A stretch of DNA of 64,000 nucleotides from Cololabis saira (lineage: Eukaryota; Chordata; Actinopteri; Beloniformes; Belonidae), in contig NC_084589.1 in the NCBI RefSeq assembly GCF_033807715.1, positions 54,658,566 through 54,722,565 of the forward strand, written 5' to 3'. This document shows, in pieces, positions 37,064 through 50,092 of this stretch. Within the stretch, counting starts at the first letter, position 1. The number at the start of each line of letters is the position of its first letter. The notes below the pieces were generated by a model. That model saw only the letters and a program-made list of their open reading frames with translations. It ran no database searches and had not been told where the DNA came from. Both the position numbers and the translations under genes were made by a program.

Positions 37064-37200
37064 ACAGTAATCCCTGATTTTCAGGGGTTACGTTCCAAAA
37101 AGAACCCTTGATAAGTGAAATCCATGAAGTAGCAACCTTTATTTTTTTTTACAATTATTATAAAATTGCGGGGATCAGCCCCGCCAAGACCCGATTAACT
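37064..37200. mobile_element. Pogo/Tigger-like terminal fragment
   Basis: TACAGTAATCCCTGATTTTC followed by GGGGTTACGTTCCAAAAA resembles the terminal sequence of pogo/Tigger-type elements. Only one end is recognised. Confidence 0.45.
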
Positions 37201-37646
37201 GGATTTGATCGGGAGAAAATGAAAATGGATTGTGAAAAGAAGTACAATAAGTACAGTAAGACAGATATACTAGAACTAGACAGCATAGGTGGAGAGTGTC
37301 AGGTCCAGACTGAAACCCTCAGCAACTTGGCTAAATCTGCTGAATATTTACAAAAGACAGAGACATCAGTTCAGGTTAAAAACCCGCGAGGAGAGAAGTC
37401 AGAGAACGTGCAGTCCCAACACCCCAAACATCTCTGTCCGTCTCTGCCTCGTCTCCTCTTTTTATTCAGTTGGGAAGGCCCTGGTTACACGAGCACGAGC
37501 AGCATAAGGGGGGGGTTAAGGCTGCTCATGTGAAGGGGGAATTATTAGCTCACATTAGAAGAATATGAGAAGTCAGTTAATATCTTCAGCTCAAGATGCA
37601 TCCAAACCTCCACCGGGATTCTGCTCCCCTGCTTGAAATAACAAGT

Positions 37647-37759
<113 letters not shown>

Positions 37760-38029
37760 ATAAGAGGATTTGCGCTACTCCCACATTCCTCTGCAGAGAT
37801 GTGAAACTTGCAGCTTCAGTTAACACGTATAAAGCAATAAGCACAATTTTAATATTCAAAGTTATGGCATAATCATGAAAAATGATAACTTCAACATTTG
37901 TCTGTATTTATATAAATAATTATTCCAACAGATAGAACCTGTAGAGACTAAAACTAGAACCCTCTGAGAGACTGACGGCTTTTATTAATCTGAAAACTGA
38001 CAGACAGACTGGATTTGATGTACCGGTAC

Positions 38030-38101
38030 CTGGATGTAGACACCACGCTGGTTGGTGAAGATGTCGAAGCGTTTCTAGATTTCTGATCCTCCATTTGGAC
38101 T
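38030..38101 (-). other. Exon-like cassette, copy 1 (unidentified)
   Basis: 72 bp on the minus strand between TTCCCTTCAG and CATCCAG|GTACCG. It aligns with the cassette at 42,963-43,046, including flanking intron-like sequence (ATCAAATCCAGTCTG, AATAAAAGCCGTCAG). One phase is open and Ser/Thr-rich; the phase used in copy 2 has a TAG. It may be a decayed or alternative exon of an unidentified minus-strand gene, or just a duplicated non-coding segment. Confidence 0.3.
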
Positions 38102-38149
38102 CTGAAGGGAATCAGGAAAAAATCTAATTGAAGTTCATGATGTTGAACT

Positions 38150-38221
38150 CCATCCATCCATCATCCTTCCATCATCCATCCATCATCCATCCATCATCCA
38201 TCATCCATCATCCATTCATCA
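38150..38221 (+). repeat. (CATC)n tract
   Basis: Irregular CATCCATC repeats immediately before the long 21-bp satellite; a similar short tract stands at 43,098-43,112 beyond the other end. Confidence 0.9.
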
Positions 38222-41200
38222 GTGTTAGTAAACCTCTAGTTAGTGTTAGTAAACCTCTAGTTAGTGTTTTTAATCCTCTAGTTAGTGTTAGTAAACCTCT
38301 AGTTAGTGTTAGTAAACCTCTAGTTAGTGTTTTTAATCCTCTAGTTAGTGTTAGTAAACCTCTAGTTAGTGTTAGTAAACCTCTAGTTAGTGTTAGTAAA
38401 CCTCTAGTTAGTGTTAGTAAACCTCTAGTTAGTGTTTTTAATCCTCTAGTTAGTGTTAGTAAACCTCTAGTTAGTGTTAGTAAACCTCTAGTTAGTGTTA
38501 GTAAACCTCTAGTTAGTGTTAGTAAACCTCTAGTTAGTGTTAGTAAACCTCTAGTTAGTGTTAGTAAACCTCTAGTTAGTGTTAGTTAACCTCTAGTTAG
38601 TGTTAGTAAACCTCTAGTTAGTGTTTTTAATCCTCTAGTTAGTGTTAGTAAACCTCTAGTTAGTGTTAGTAAACCTCTAGTTAGTGTTAGTAAACCTCTA
38701 GTTAGTGTTAGTAAACCTCTAGTTAGTGTTTTTAATCCTCTAGTTAGTGTTAGTAAACCTCTAGTTAGTGTTAGTAAACCTCTAGTTAGTGTTTTTAATC
38801 CTCTAGTTAGTGTTAGTAAACCTCTAGTTAGTGTTAGTAAACCTCTAGTTAGTGTTTTTAATCCTCTAGTTAGTGTTTTTAATCCTCTAGTTAGTGTTAG
38901 TAAACCTCTAGTTAGTGTTAGTAAACCTCTAGTTAGTGTTAGTAAACCTCTAGTTAGTGTTAGTAAACCTCTAGTTAGTGTTAACCTCTAGTTAGTGTTA
39001 GTTAACCTCTAGTTAGTGTTAGTAAACCTCTAGTTAGTGTTTTTAATCCTCTAGTTAGTGTTAGTAAACCTCTAGTTAGTGTTAGTAAACCTCTAGTTAG
39101 TGTTTTTAATCCTCTAGTTAGTGTTAGTAAACCTCTAGTTAGTGTTTTTAATCCTCTAGTTAGTGTTTTTAATCCTCTAGTTAGTGTTAGTAAACCTCTA
39201 GTTAGTGTTAGTAAACCTCTAGTTAGTGTTAACCTCTAGTTAGTGTTAGTTAACCTCTAGTTAGTGTTAGTAAACCTCTAGTTAGTGTTAACCTCTAGTT
39301 AGTGTTAGTTAACCTCTAGTTAGTGTTAGTAAACCTCTAGTTAGTGTTTTTAATCCTCTAGTTAGTGTTAGTAAACCTCTAGTTAGTGTTAGTAAACATC
39401 TAGTTAGTGTTAGTAAACCTCTAGTTAGTGTTAGTTAACCTCTAGTTAGTGTTAGTAAACCTCTAGTTAGTGTTAACCTCTAGTTAGTGTTAGTTAACCT
39501 CTAGTTAGTGTTAGTAAACCTCTAGTTAGTGTTTTTAATCCTCTAGTTAGTGTTAGTTAACCTCTAGTTAGTGTTAGTAAACCTCTAGTTAGTGTTAACC
39601 TCTAGTTAGTGTTAGTTAACCTCTAGTTAGTGTTAGTAAACCTCTAGTTAGTGTTTTTAATCCTCTAGTTAGTGTTAGTAAACCTCTAGTTAGTGTTAGT
39701 AAACCTCTAGTTAGTGTTTTTAATCCTCTAGTTAGTGTTTTTAATCCTCTAGTTAGTGTTAGTAAACCTCTAGTTAGTGTTAGTAAACCTCTAGTTAGTG
39801 TTAGTAAACCTCTAGTTAGTGTTAGTTAACCTCTAGTTAGTGTTAGTAAACCTCTAGCTAGTGTTAACCTCTAGTTAGTGTTAGTTAACCTCTAGTTAGT
39901 GTTAGTAAACCTCTAGTTAGTGTTTTTAATCCTCTAGTTAGTGTTAGTAAACCTCTAGTTAGTGTTTTTAATCCTCTAGTTAGTGTTTTTAATCCTCTAG
40001 TTAGTGTTAGTAAACCTCTAGTTAGTGTTAGTAAACCTCTAGTTAGTGTTAGTAAACCTCTAGTTAGTGTTAACCTCTAGTTAGTGTTAGTAAACCTCTA
40101 GTTAGTGTTAACCTCTAGTTAGTGTTAGTTAACCTCTAGTTAGTGTTAGTAAACCTCTAGTTAGTGTTTTTAATCCTCTAGTTAGTGTTAGTAAACCTCT
40201 AGTTAGTGTTAGTAAACCTCTAGTTAGTGTTAGTAAACCTCTAGTTAGTGTTAACCTCTAGTTAGTGTTAGTTAACCTCTAGTTAGTGTTAGTAAACCTC
40301 TAGTTAGTGTTTTTAATCCTCTAGTTAGTGTTAGTAAACCTCTAGTTAGTGTTAGTAAACCTCTAGTTAGTGTTAGTAAACCTCTAGTTAGTGTTAACCT
40401 CTAGTTAGTGTTAGTTAACCTCTAGTTAGTGTTAGTAAACCTCTAGTTAGTGTTTTTAATCCTCTAGTTAGTGTTAGTAAACCTCTAGTTAGTGTTAACC
40501 TCTAGTTAGTGTTAGTTAACCTCTAGTTAGTGTTAGTAAACCTCTAGTTAGTGTTTTTAATCCTCTAGTTAGTGTTAGTAAACCTCTAGTTAGTGTTAGT
40601 AAACCTCTAGTTAGTGTTAGTAAACCTCTAGTTAGTGTTTTTAATCCTCTAGTTAGTGTTTTTAATCCTCTAGTTAGTGTTAGTAAACCTCTAGTTAGTG
40701 TTAGTAAACCTCTAGTTAGTGTTAGTAAACCTCTAGTTAGTGTTAACCTCTAGTTAGTGTTAGTTAACCTCTAGCTAGTGTTAACCTCTAGTTAGTGTTA
40801 GTAAACCTCTAGTTAGTGTTAGTAAACCTCTAGTTAGTGTTTTTAATCCTCTAGTTAGTGTTAGTAAACCTCTAGTTAGTGTTTTTAATCCTCTAGTTAG
40901 TGTTTTTAATCCTCTAGTTAGTGTTAGTAAACCTCTAGTTAGTGTTAGTAAACCTCTAGTTAGTGTTAGTAAACCTCTAGTTAGTGTTAACCTCTAGTTA
41001 GTGTTAGTTAACCTCTCGTTAGTGTTAGTAAACCTCTAGTTAGTGTTAACCTCTAGTTAGTGTTAGTTAACCTCTAGTTAGTGTTAGTAAACCTCTAGTT
41101 AGTGTTTTTAATCCTCTAGTTAGTGTTAGTAAACCTCTAGTTAGTGTTAGTAAACCTCTAGTTAGTGTTAGTAAACCTCTAGTTAGTGTTAACCTCTAGT

Positions 41201-42785
41201 TAGTGTTAGTTAACCTCTAGTTAGTGTTAGTAAACCTCTAGTTAGTGTTTTTAATCCTCTAGTTAGTGTTAGTTAACCTCTAGTTAGTGTTAACCTCTAG
41301 TTAGTGTTAGTTAACCTCTAGTTAGTGTTAGTAAACCTCTAGTTAGTGTTTTTAATCCTCTAGTTAGTGTTAGTAAACCTCTAGTTAGTGTTAGTAAACC
41401 TCTAGTTAGTGTTAGTAAACCTCTAGTTAGTGTTAGTTAACCTCTAGTTAGTGTTAGTAAACCTCTAGTTAGTGTTAACCTCTAGTTAGTGTTAGTTAAC
41501 CTCTAGTTAGTGTTAGTAAACCTCTAGTTAGTGTTTTTAATCCTCTAGTTAGTGTTAGTTAACCTCTAGTTAGTGTTAGTAAACCTCTAGTTAGTGTTAA
41601 CCTCTAGTTAGTGTTAGTTAACCTCTAGTTAGTGTTAGTAAACCTCTAGTTAGTGTTTTTAATCCTCTAGTTAGTGTTAGTAAACCTCTAGTTAGTGTTA
41701 GTAAACCTCTAGTTAGTGTTAGTAAACCTCTAGTTAGTGTTAGTAAACCTCTAGTTAGTGTTAACCTCTAGTTAGTGTTAGTTAACCTCTAGTTAGTGTT
41801 AGTAAACCTCTAGTTAGTGTTTTTAATCCTCTAGTTAGTGTTAGTTAACCTCTAGTTAGTGTTAGTAAACCTCTAGTTAGTGTTAACCTCTAGTTAGTGT
41901 TAGTTAACCTCTAGTTAGTGTTAGTAAACCTCTAGTTAGTGTTTTTAATCCTCTAGTTAGTGTTAGTAAACCTCTAGTTAGTGTTAGTAAACCTCTAGTT
42001 AGTGTTAGTAAACCTCTAGTTAGTGTTAGTTAACCTCTAGTTAGTGTTAGTAAACCTCTAGTTAGTGTTAACCTCTAGTTAGTGTTAGTTAACCTCTAGT
42101 TAGTGTTAGTAAACCTCTAGTTAGTGTTTTTAATCCTCTAGTTAGTGTTAGTTAACCTCTAGTTAGTGTTAGTAAACCTCTAGTTAGTGTTAGTAAACCT
42201 CTAGTTAGTGTTTTTAATCCTCTAGTTAGTGTTAGTTAACCTCTAGTTAGTGTTAGTAAACCTCTAGTTAGTGTTAACCTCTAGTTAGTGTTAGTAAACC
42301 TCTAGTTAGTGTTAGTAAACCTCTAGTTAGTGTTTTTAATCCTCTAGTTAGTGTTAGTTAACCTCTAGTTAGTGTTAGTAAACCTCTAGTTAGTGTTAAC
42401 CTCTAGTTAGTGTTAGTTAACCTCTAGTTAGTGTTAGTAAACCTCTAGTTAGTGTTTTTAATCATCTAGTTAGTGTTAGTTAACCTCTAGTTAGTGTTAG
42501 TAAACCTCTAGTTAGTGTTAACCTCTAGTTAGTGTTAGTTAACCTCTAGTTAGTGTTAGTAAACCTCTAGTTAGTGTTTTTAATCCTCTAGTTAGTGTTA
42601 GTAAACCTCTAGTTAGTGTTAGTAAACCTCTAGTTAGTGTTAGTAAACCTCTAGTTAGTGTTTTTAATCCTCTAGTTAGTGTTAGTAAACCTCTAGTTAG
42701 TGTTAGTAAACCTCTAGTTAGTGTTAGTAAACCTCTAGTTAATGTTAGTAAACCTCTAGTTAGTGTTAACCTCTAGTTAGTGTTC
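38222..42785 (+). repeat. 4.6-kb minisatellite, CCTCTAGTTAGTGTTAGTAA
   Basis: Over 200 copies of a 21-bp unit (CCTCTAGTTAGTGTTAGTAA plus A), with three main variants: TTAGTTAA, TTTTTAAT and a 15-bp short form ending GTTAA. Variants recur in a higher-order pattern (a short-form, TTAGTTAA, TTAGTAAA, TTTTTAAT block is repeated many times). The largest repeat in the window. Confidence 0.98.
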
Positions 42786-42962
42786 CACAGCTTCCTCATG
42801 TGTCTGGTTTGGTTCTGTAAACCATGATGGGGTAATGTGTTTGATTCTTCTGAGGTTGCATGAAGTTCATGGTCAGATCAGGTCCTGACGGCTTTTATTA
42901 CGTCTAAAAACTGACAGTCAGACTGGATTTGATGTTGTGTCCAACGGTGTTAGTCATCTTAC

Positions 42963-43046
42963 CTTCTTCCTGAAGGTGGTAGTTGTGGTAGTGGTGTCCT
43001 GAAGTGTGGAGGACGTTCCCTGGAGTTTATCGTCCCCATTTAGAAT
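42963..43046 (-). other. Exon-like cassette, copy 2 (unidentified)
   Basis: 84 bp on the minus strand, bounded by ATTTCAG| and GAAGAAG|GTAAGA, a good donor. In phase 0 it encodes 28 residues starting ILNGDDKLQGTSSTLQD and followed by a run of Thr. It is homologous to 38,030-38,101 across the 4.6-kb array. No family is recognised; the paired splice-like sites and open frame are the only evidence. Confidence 0.35.
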
Positions 43047-43186
43047 CTGAAATTAATCAGGAGAAATTCACATTAAAGCTCATGATGTTACAGAACTACA
43101 TCCATCATCCATCCGCCGGGAGAACAGAAAAGAAAATCAAACTTGCCTTTCATGCGTCTTCACACGTTGCGCAACACTTGTCTGAC

Positions 43187-43268
43187 TTAAGGCTGATTTA
43201 TGGTTCCACGTTAAATCAACGCAGAGCCTACGGCGTAGGGTACATGCAGAACCATAAATCAGCCTTTA
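43187..43268. mobile_element. Foldback MITE copy
   Basis: TAAGGCTGATTTATGGTTCC and GAACCATAAATCAGCCTTTA enclose CAACGCAGAGCCTACGGCGT, as in the other family members. Length about 80 bp. Confidence 0.8.
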
Positions 43269-43348
43269 ACAGGATTTTACGTGATTTTACGTGATTTTAC
43301 GGGACTTCTGGTGCTGATCTCGACACTGCAGTAATAAGGTTCCAACTA

Positions 43349-43703
43349 CAGGACTGTCTCGGAAAATTAGAATATTGTTATTTTCTGTAATGCAATTACA
43401 AAAACAAAAATGTTATACATTCTGGATTCATTACAAATCAACTGAAATATTACAAGCCTTTTATTATTTTAATATTGCTGATTATGGTTTACAGTTTAAG
43501 TTTAAGATTTCCAGAATATTCCAATTTTTTGAGATAGGATATTTGAGTTTTCTTAAGCTGTAAACCATGATCAGCAATATTAAAATAATAAAAGGCTTGC
43601 AATATTTCAGTTGATTTGTAATGAATCCAGAATGTATAACATTTTTGTTTTTGTAATTACATTACAGAAAATCACAATATTCTAATTTTCTGAGACAGTC
43701 CTG
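43349..43703. mobile_element. Palindromic Tc1/mariner MITE flanked by TA
   Basis: 355 bp, almost a perfect palindrome: CAGGACTGTCTCGGAAAATT on the left mirrors AATTTTCTGAGACAGTCCTG on the right. TA flanks both ends. The arms are about 165 bp with a short centre near 43,510. Confidence 0.9.
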
Positions 43704-43749
43704 TAAATGTTGTTCATTGGCAATCGAGTTCTGGTGCAGCTCAGGTGAT

Positions 43750-43886
43750 ATTGCGGAGTAATCCAAAAGTAATGTAACTAGTTACTTTCAGAAACCAGTA
43801 ACTAAGTAGTGTAAGGGATTACTTTTTTAAAAAGTAACTAGTAATATGTAATGGATTACCTTTTTAGGGTAACTACCCCAACACTG
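43750..43886. mobile_element. Transposon end fragment (GTAACTAGTTACTTT type)
   Basis: Self-complementary AAGTAATGTAACTAGTTACT sequence ending TAACTACCCCAACACTGG, a common fish DNA-transposon terminus. Only one end is clear. The stretch from 43,890 to 44,870 shows nothing recognisable. Confidence 0.5.
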
Positions 43887-44874
43887 GTAACTGGAATAAA
43901 TAAACCTTAAAATCAGGCCTGAACATTTCTGTAAACGACTTCTGCTCCTTCCTGCTGCAGGATTTATTTACAGTTAAACATTTTCTAAATCAATCAGAGG
44001 AAAAGTTCAAAGTTTAATAAAGTCTCTGCAGAAGTTTATGGTGTCGCTCATAATTAGATTAATCTTTAAACCAGGGTTGCTTAAACGTGTCACGGAGCCA
44101 CGTTTATTAACTTGAACCTTCATGGTGTTAAGATGGAAAATATCACAGAAAATATATAACTATAAAATATAAACAGTATATACATTGGAATGAAAATAAA
44201 AGTAGTGCAGTACGAGAAAGAAAGAAAAACAGTGCAATACAAGCAGGTAGGATGTGAGTGACAGATATTACACATGTGGTTATTAGATAGCTGGACCCAA
44301 ACTAGAACTAGAACTGAAACAGGCTGACAGAAACAAAAGACTGAAATAGGAGCGTCTGATGTGACTGCAGTCCTGAAGTAGCTATCTCTAACCCAAAAAT
44401 GTGATGCATTATTTTGTGTTATAGTCTTACTAACATGTTGTATTGTAAATCTAGGCTATTAGTTTGTAATCATGATGTTCAAAATAATTCAAAGTAAAAC
44501 ATCTTATTTTTGCACGTAAAAGCCTCCGTCAGGCGACGCGGCTCCTGCAACCGACACTGACTGACTGTTTAGGAAACTCATCACGTCACACGGCCTCTCA
44601 AACATGGATATGTTTTATTACTGATGAGACACGTGTGGAAATGTTCTGTACTGTTAGTAATGTTGGATTTACATTCTTTTGAATGTTTGTGGAGTGGAAT
44701 GTCCAGTTTTGGTGGAAGTAAATGTGGCCCACCCAAACTCTCTTTTCTGGCTTTAAGCCCCCGCTGAGAGGAAGCAGATCAGTTCCTGCAGATAACGGAT
44801 GGAACCATTTAAAGGCATCGGGGGCTGCTGAACTTTGTTGTTAAAATATTACGTTTAAAACAGTGGCGGTGCAC

Positions 44875-45655
44875 TAAACTGCACTAAACTTCACTAAACT
44901 GCACTAAACTGCACTAAACTGCAATAAACTTCCCTAAACTTCAGTAAACTTCACTAAACTTCACTAAACTTCACTAAACTGCACTAAACTGCAATAAACT
45001 TCCCTAAACTTCAGTAAACTTCAGTAAACTTCACTAAACTGCACTAAACTGCACTAAACTTCACTAAACTGCACTAAACTGCACTAAACTGCACTAAACT
45101 GCACTAAACTGCAATAAACTTCACTAAACTGCAATAAACTGCACTAAACTGCACTAAACTTCACTAAACTTCACTAAACTGCAATAAACTGCACTAAACT
45201 GCACTAAACTGCTCTAAACTTCACTAAACTGCACTAAACTTCACTAAACTGCAATAAACTGCACTAAACTGCACTAAACTTCACTAAACTGCAATAAACT
45301 GCACTAAACTGCACTAAACTGCTCTAAACTTCACTAAACTGCACTAAACTTCACTAAACTGCAATAAACTGCACTAAACTGCACTAAACTTCACTAAACT
45401 TCACTAAACTGCACTAAACTGCACTAAACTTCACTAAACTTCACTAAACTGCACTAAACTGCACTAAACTTCACTAAACTGCAATAAACTGCACTAAACT
45501 GCACTAAACTGCTCTAAACTTCACTAAACTGCACTAAACTTCACTAAACTGCAATAAACTGCACTAAACTGCACTAAACTGCAATAAACTGCACTAAACT
45601 TCACTAAACTGCAATAAACTGCACTAAACTGCACTAAACTGCACTAAACTGCACT
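44875..45655 (+). repeat. 10-bp satellite, ACTAAACTGC
   Basis: About 78 copies of a decamer with GC/TC and C/A/T variants (ACTAAACTGC, ACTAAACTTC, AATAAACTGC). A 60-120-bp higher-order period is visible, for example repeated GCTCTAAACTTC blocks. Confidence 0.97.
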
Positions 45656-46099
45656 GGAAGCAGCATGAAAGAATATGATGAAATATGAAAGAATATGAAT
45701 ACTTTTAGATATTTAGGGAAAGTAAATTAAAAATTACATTCAGACATTCAGAAATCCAACACACACACACACTCCAACACGTTTCTGTCAGGTACTCCAT
45801 ACTTTCAATCAAGGTGAATAAACCATAGAGATATATATACGTAGACGAGGCATGGAGTGATTTTGCCGCTGCTGCGACACGTCAACGTCGCCCCATCGGC
45901 TCAACGCTCCATGGGGCGTCTACGTATAAAAGTCTATGGAATAAACAACAACATTTGCAGCTGTTTGCAGATCTGGGGGTTTCTGGGTCTGGATCAGCTC
46001 TCAGGAAAGAAATAAACCCCTAAATAAACTCCTAAATAAACTCCTAAATAAACTCTTACCTGCAGGTGAAGCTTCTGTAACTTCAGGCGAGACGATAAT

Positions 46100-46195
46100 C
46101 GATGTTTAAAGTCCAGACTCAGGTGTGGGCGTGGCCTGACTCAGGTGTGGGCGTGGCCTGACTCAGGTGTGGGCGTGGCCTGACTCAGGTGTGGT
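46100..46195 (+). repeat. 22-bp repeat ACTCAGGTGTGGGCGTGGCC
   Basis: Three to four copies of a 22-bp unit. It lies just outside a minus-strand splice-donor-like CTGCAG|GTAAGAG at 46,057, whose exon, if any, I cannot identify. Confidence 0.8.
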
Positions 46196-46392
46196 CTGAC
46201 TCAACCTGAAACTGAAAGAAAACGTTTTGAAAGCTTGAAAGTGTTTAAAACATTTAAAACATGAAAAAAAGTTTTGAATATTTGCAGACATAATTTTGTG
46301 CATTTTTATTTTTCGCAAGTGCAACAGTTTCAGAGGTTAAACTGTTTTATTTTCAGAGTTTCAGAGTATAGGAGCCAAATATGTTGTTGTTC

Positions 46393-46494
<102 letters not shown>

Positions 46495-47727
46495 GTTACC
46501 TGAGCCGCAGGTATAAAGGTGGTTACGTAACACTCGTTTGACAGATGTTTGGCCCGGAAGGGCAGAAGGTTTTTGACCGCTGTGGCGCTAAAGTTACAAA
46601 CGTTATGCCTTGACTGTAATCTTAATGAAGTCACAATAAATTCGTTTTTTTTTTTTGTTTTTTTTTTTTTTTAGTACAAAGTACAAAACGGTTTAGATTT
46701 TAATTTGGGCAAAGGAAGTTCCATTTTGAGATCACTTGACAAGATTGGTCCATTTTACAACACATTTAAAATGCAGATGATGAGCAGAGCACAGAAGACA
46801 GCGTGGACAGACTGTAGCATGCTGCATTTTGCAGTTTCAGGAACAGTCGGCCACTTCGGATGTAGTTCAGTCAGAAAGGAATTCACTCTTTTGGGAAATT
46901 GAACATAAAAAAGGAGCCTTGGCTAATCTAAGGTTCTCTTAATAGTTCAAGGGCCTTAACAGCAGCCCCCCAGAAGTTTTTATTAGTATCTCCCTCAATC
47001 TAAAAATCAGGCAGGAGGTAGCTCAGACAAAAAAAAAAGTAGTCCCATCAACTCTCATTGTTAAAAGGAATGTGGGGGATACCCAGGGGGCCAAGCAGAA
47101 AAACAGACATGGAGCGTTGTAAAAGGTTTGACCCCAGAAATGATATCTAGGACTTTCAAGGATCACAACCTGGGTGAACAACCCGGTCTAATCATTTATT
47201 TAGGCTACAGTATTGTGTTTTTATGGGCCACAATTGTGCCAACTACTTCTGGCTGCTATAGTTACTGTACAGTTGTATGTGTGTTGGGCCCCTGTGCCAC
47301 ATTAATTGGTGCTGCTACTAGGCCTACTGAAGCTGTATAATTTTGTGTTATGGCCGGCTGCTGTGCCAACTGCGTAGGCTACTGTATTTTATAGTTATGA
47401 CGGGCTGCTGTGCCAGTGTGCCACTGTATAGGCCTAGGCAGGGCTTAATTAGAGGGGGAGCAAGCCAGAGCACGCTCCGGCAAACCTGTAACAAATAAAT
47501 ATATACTTTTACGCACCGCTGCGCGCCCATATCAATTCCAAAAACACAATAAACAGCACAACGGCATAATGGTAAAAGTTATACAAGTAGTACATCTATG
47601 TGGCTTAAAAAGGACAGTTGGGTTGCTTAATGTGTCTCACACAGCGCATCTGTGTTTGTGTGCTGTTTTATGTTTCTTCGTTCCATGCGTAAAAGCCAAA
47701 AGCGCACTGCAGATGGGCAATCTCCAG

Positions 47728-47728
<1 letters not shown>

Positions 47729-47793
<65 letters not shown>
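47729..47793 (+). repeat. (TG)n microsatellite
   Basis: About 32 TG units. The surrounding 46.6-48.1 kb holds no recognised gene. Confidence 0.95.
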
Positions 47794-47795
<2 letters not shown>

Positions 47796-48146
47796 CGCTT
47801 TTTCTCTCGCACCGGAGGCACTCATCCTCTGCGCTCCGGGACCTCCCACTTTACAAATTAAGCACTTGGCCTAGGCATATATTTTGATAACGGGGCCATG
47901 CAAGAGAATTGGTGGTTTTATTACTCAAAGGAAGTAAAACAAGCACATGGTTCATACATTTCAGTCAATAAGATCCATTAAATTAGGGTAAAATAACCGA
48001 AATCGATTTTTTTTCTTGCGTGCACGCTTATGCGTGGGGGGTGCGTGAGGGGTGCGTGAGGGGTGCGTGAGGGGTGCGTGCGGTATCTCACCCGCACGCA
48101 CCCCCTACTGTGAATTAGTTCCCGCGGCTATGCCCAGACCTGGCCC

Positions 48147-49130
48147 CGCCTCCACGTTCCAGACCAAGCAGGGGTTTATCGTCACCTCGTCCACGCACGG
48201 GATTGTCAAGGTCTGGAAGTGGGGGCGTGGCCAGGGCCCACAGCCCTGGCCACGCCCTCGGCCCTAGCCCCGCCCCAACATGTGCCCCTCCCCTAGCCCC
48301 GCCCCCAACACATGCCACGCCCCCTACCCAACCCTTTTTTTCCCCCAACAGACTTTTATGTAAATGAGAAATGGACTTCTGACATTACGTAACTCCTCTT
48401 CCTCCTCAAACCTGGAGCTCCTGCAGATGTTCGGCAGTATGATTTAAATTCGGCCTCAACGCGACAAATTTTTGCACTTTATATACTTTTGAATCTCCTG
48501 ACTGTCTGCAGCTGTCCAGGTGCATCATGGGAGAGTTTAGTTAAATACGGCCCTTCGTGAAACAACCCTTCTGTTCTACGTTGGCCTGAACCAGGTGACC
48601 GGCGTCAACCCGCTTCGTGAAGACGAAGACGTTTGTAGAGTCGAACCGTCACTTTGTCCTGGACGAGTTCTGGACGAGTTCTGGACGAGTTCTGGACGAG
48701 TTCTGCTAGAGTGAGAAAAAGATCAACGGCGGACACTTTTGGACCCGTCTTGTGTTACCAATTAAATAATAACTGCTGCGACCCAAACGTTTCTGCTTTT
48801 CATGTAAAGTTTGGCGTCAGATTGTAAATGTGGAGTTTAAGTGTCTGTGAGATGAATAAAAATATATTCAGTTTTGTCCCTAAAGTGTTTGATGTCTGGT
48901 TGAAGGTGACTAAGAAGAAAAAGCTAAGAGGCTCTGAAAACAGTCCGGATAGTTCTGCTTCTTTGCAGGAACGTTTGCACGTCATTCAGAGTAATAATAA
49001 TAATAATAATAATTAAAGCTGCGAGCAGCGTTGATCGGGCCGTTGCACTCATGGCCAAGCCGAGGTTATAACACACATCACTCTTAAAACACACAAACAC
49101 AGAGGAACAGAACACACACAACCATCACGG
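48147..49130 (+). pseudogene. Distant copy of pik3r4 last exon end and 3' flank
   Basis: CACGTTCCAGACCAAGCAGG through GTCTGGAAGTGG matches the end of the real last exon, 22 kb away. The stop TGA has become TGG and the RDG of the final WD blade has become THG. The following 900 bp matches 26,230-26,760 (AATAAAAATATATTCAG and GCAGGAACGTTTGCACGTCA regions included). There is no acceptor and no upstream exon, so it is a segmental-duplication remnant. Confidence 0.9.
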
Positions 49131-49599
49131 GGCCCATTTGGGGCTAAGTGTGTTTTCTTTAAATGCGGAGTATGGGCTTTGATCAACATTTTTCACAGTT
49201 AATCACCATTTTATAGACCAAAATCTGAACATATTTTTTATTTTACCCTTTGTGTCAGTAGCAGCTGAATATCAGCAGCAAAGATTATTAAAATCTTTCT
49301 TGTGTTTCTTTTATTCATAAGTTCAGACAGTTACAGCCCATTGGTGTTTCATGGCGATTCTTCAAAAGGACCTCAAAATTTGCCGCATCATTACGGTCGA
49401 GCCCTCTGGTAGAAACTTAAAAGCTTCGTAATTTAGCGTCAACCATGCATTTAGATTGTACAAACAAAGTTTTGAGTCAATCTTATCAAATCTCTAGGAG
49501 GAGTTTGTTAAAGTACGAGGCCTGGAAATGACCAAAATTTATGAAAAATTTATTTTTTCTATACAAAATGCTGGACTTCCTGTGTGAGTTAGAGCATGA

Positions 49600-49900
49600 G
49601 TCCAAGAGACTTTTTTGTAGGGCTTTGTCTGATACAATAGACACATAAAGGTCATTGCTGCAAGTCAAAGCATATTGTGGGGCTCGTCGAAAAACATGAA
49701 CTAGGTGGCGCTATAGAGCCCATTTTTGTACACCCGTGCCTGTCGCCCATAAATGCGTAATTTTATGCGACACCTGAAGTGTGTCCATAATTTGGTGAGT
49801 TTTCGAGGATGTTAAGGCCTCCAAAAAGGTGATTAATTTAGCGGAAGAACAATAATAATAATAATTAAAGCTGCAAGCAGCGTTGATCTGGCCCTCGCAC
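49600..49900. repeat. Family-A interspersed repeat fragments
   Basis: ATTAATTTAGCGGAAGAACA, (ATA)n and AATTAAAGCTGCAAGCAGCG mark the junction of two family-A copies, one ending and the next starting, as also seen at 52,860-52,910 and 56,070-56,120. Confidence 0.7.
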
Positions 49901-50092
49901 TCATGGCCACCACCATTAATAATAATGATAACAATAATAATAATAGAGGGTCTGCATTGATGTCACTTCCCCACTGGACCAGCCCCCTTACTCTCACTTA
50001 GTGGCAAAAACAGCTGCAACTAGTGGAGAAGACGGGATAACAGCCGATTATTTGCTTAAATTAGCATCAGTTGGACTTGACAGTGACCCGTA

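Noticed and set aside
38222..42785. CRISPR-like regular array
   Set aside because: Repeats are head to tail with no unique spacers and the context is eukaryotic; it is a minisatellite. The same applies to the arrays at 1, 7,969, 44,875 and 50,093.
48052..48267. Frame containing FIVTSSTHGIVKVWK as a possible PIK3R4 exon
   Set aside because: No acceptor, stop lost, and key residues changed; it is a duplicated remnant of the real last exon.
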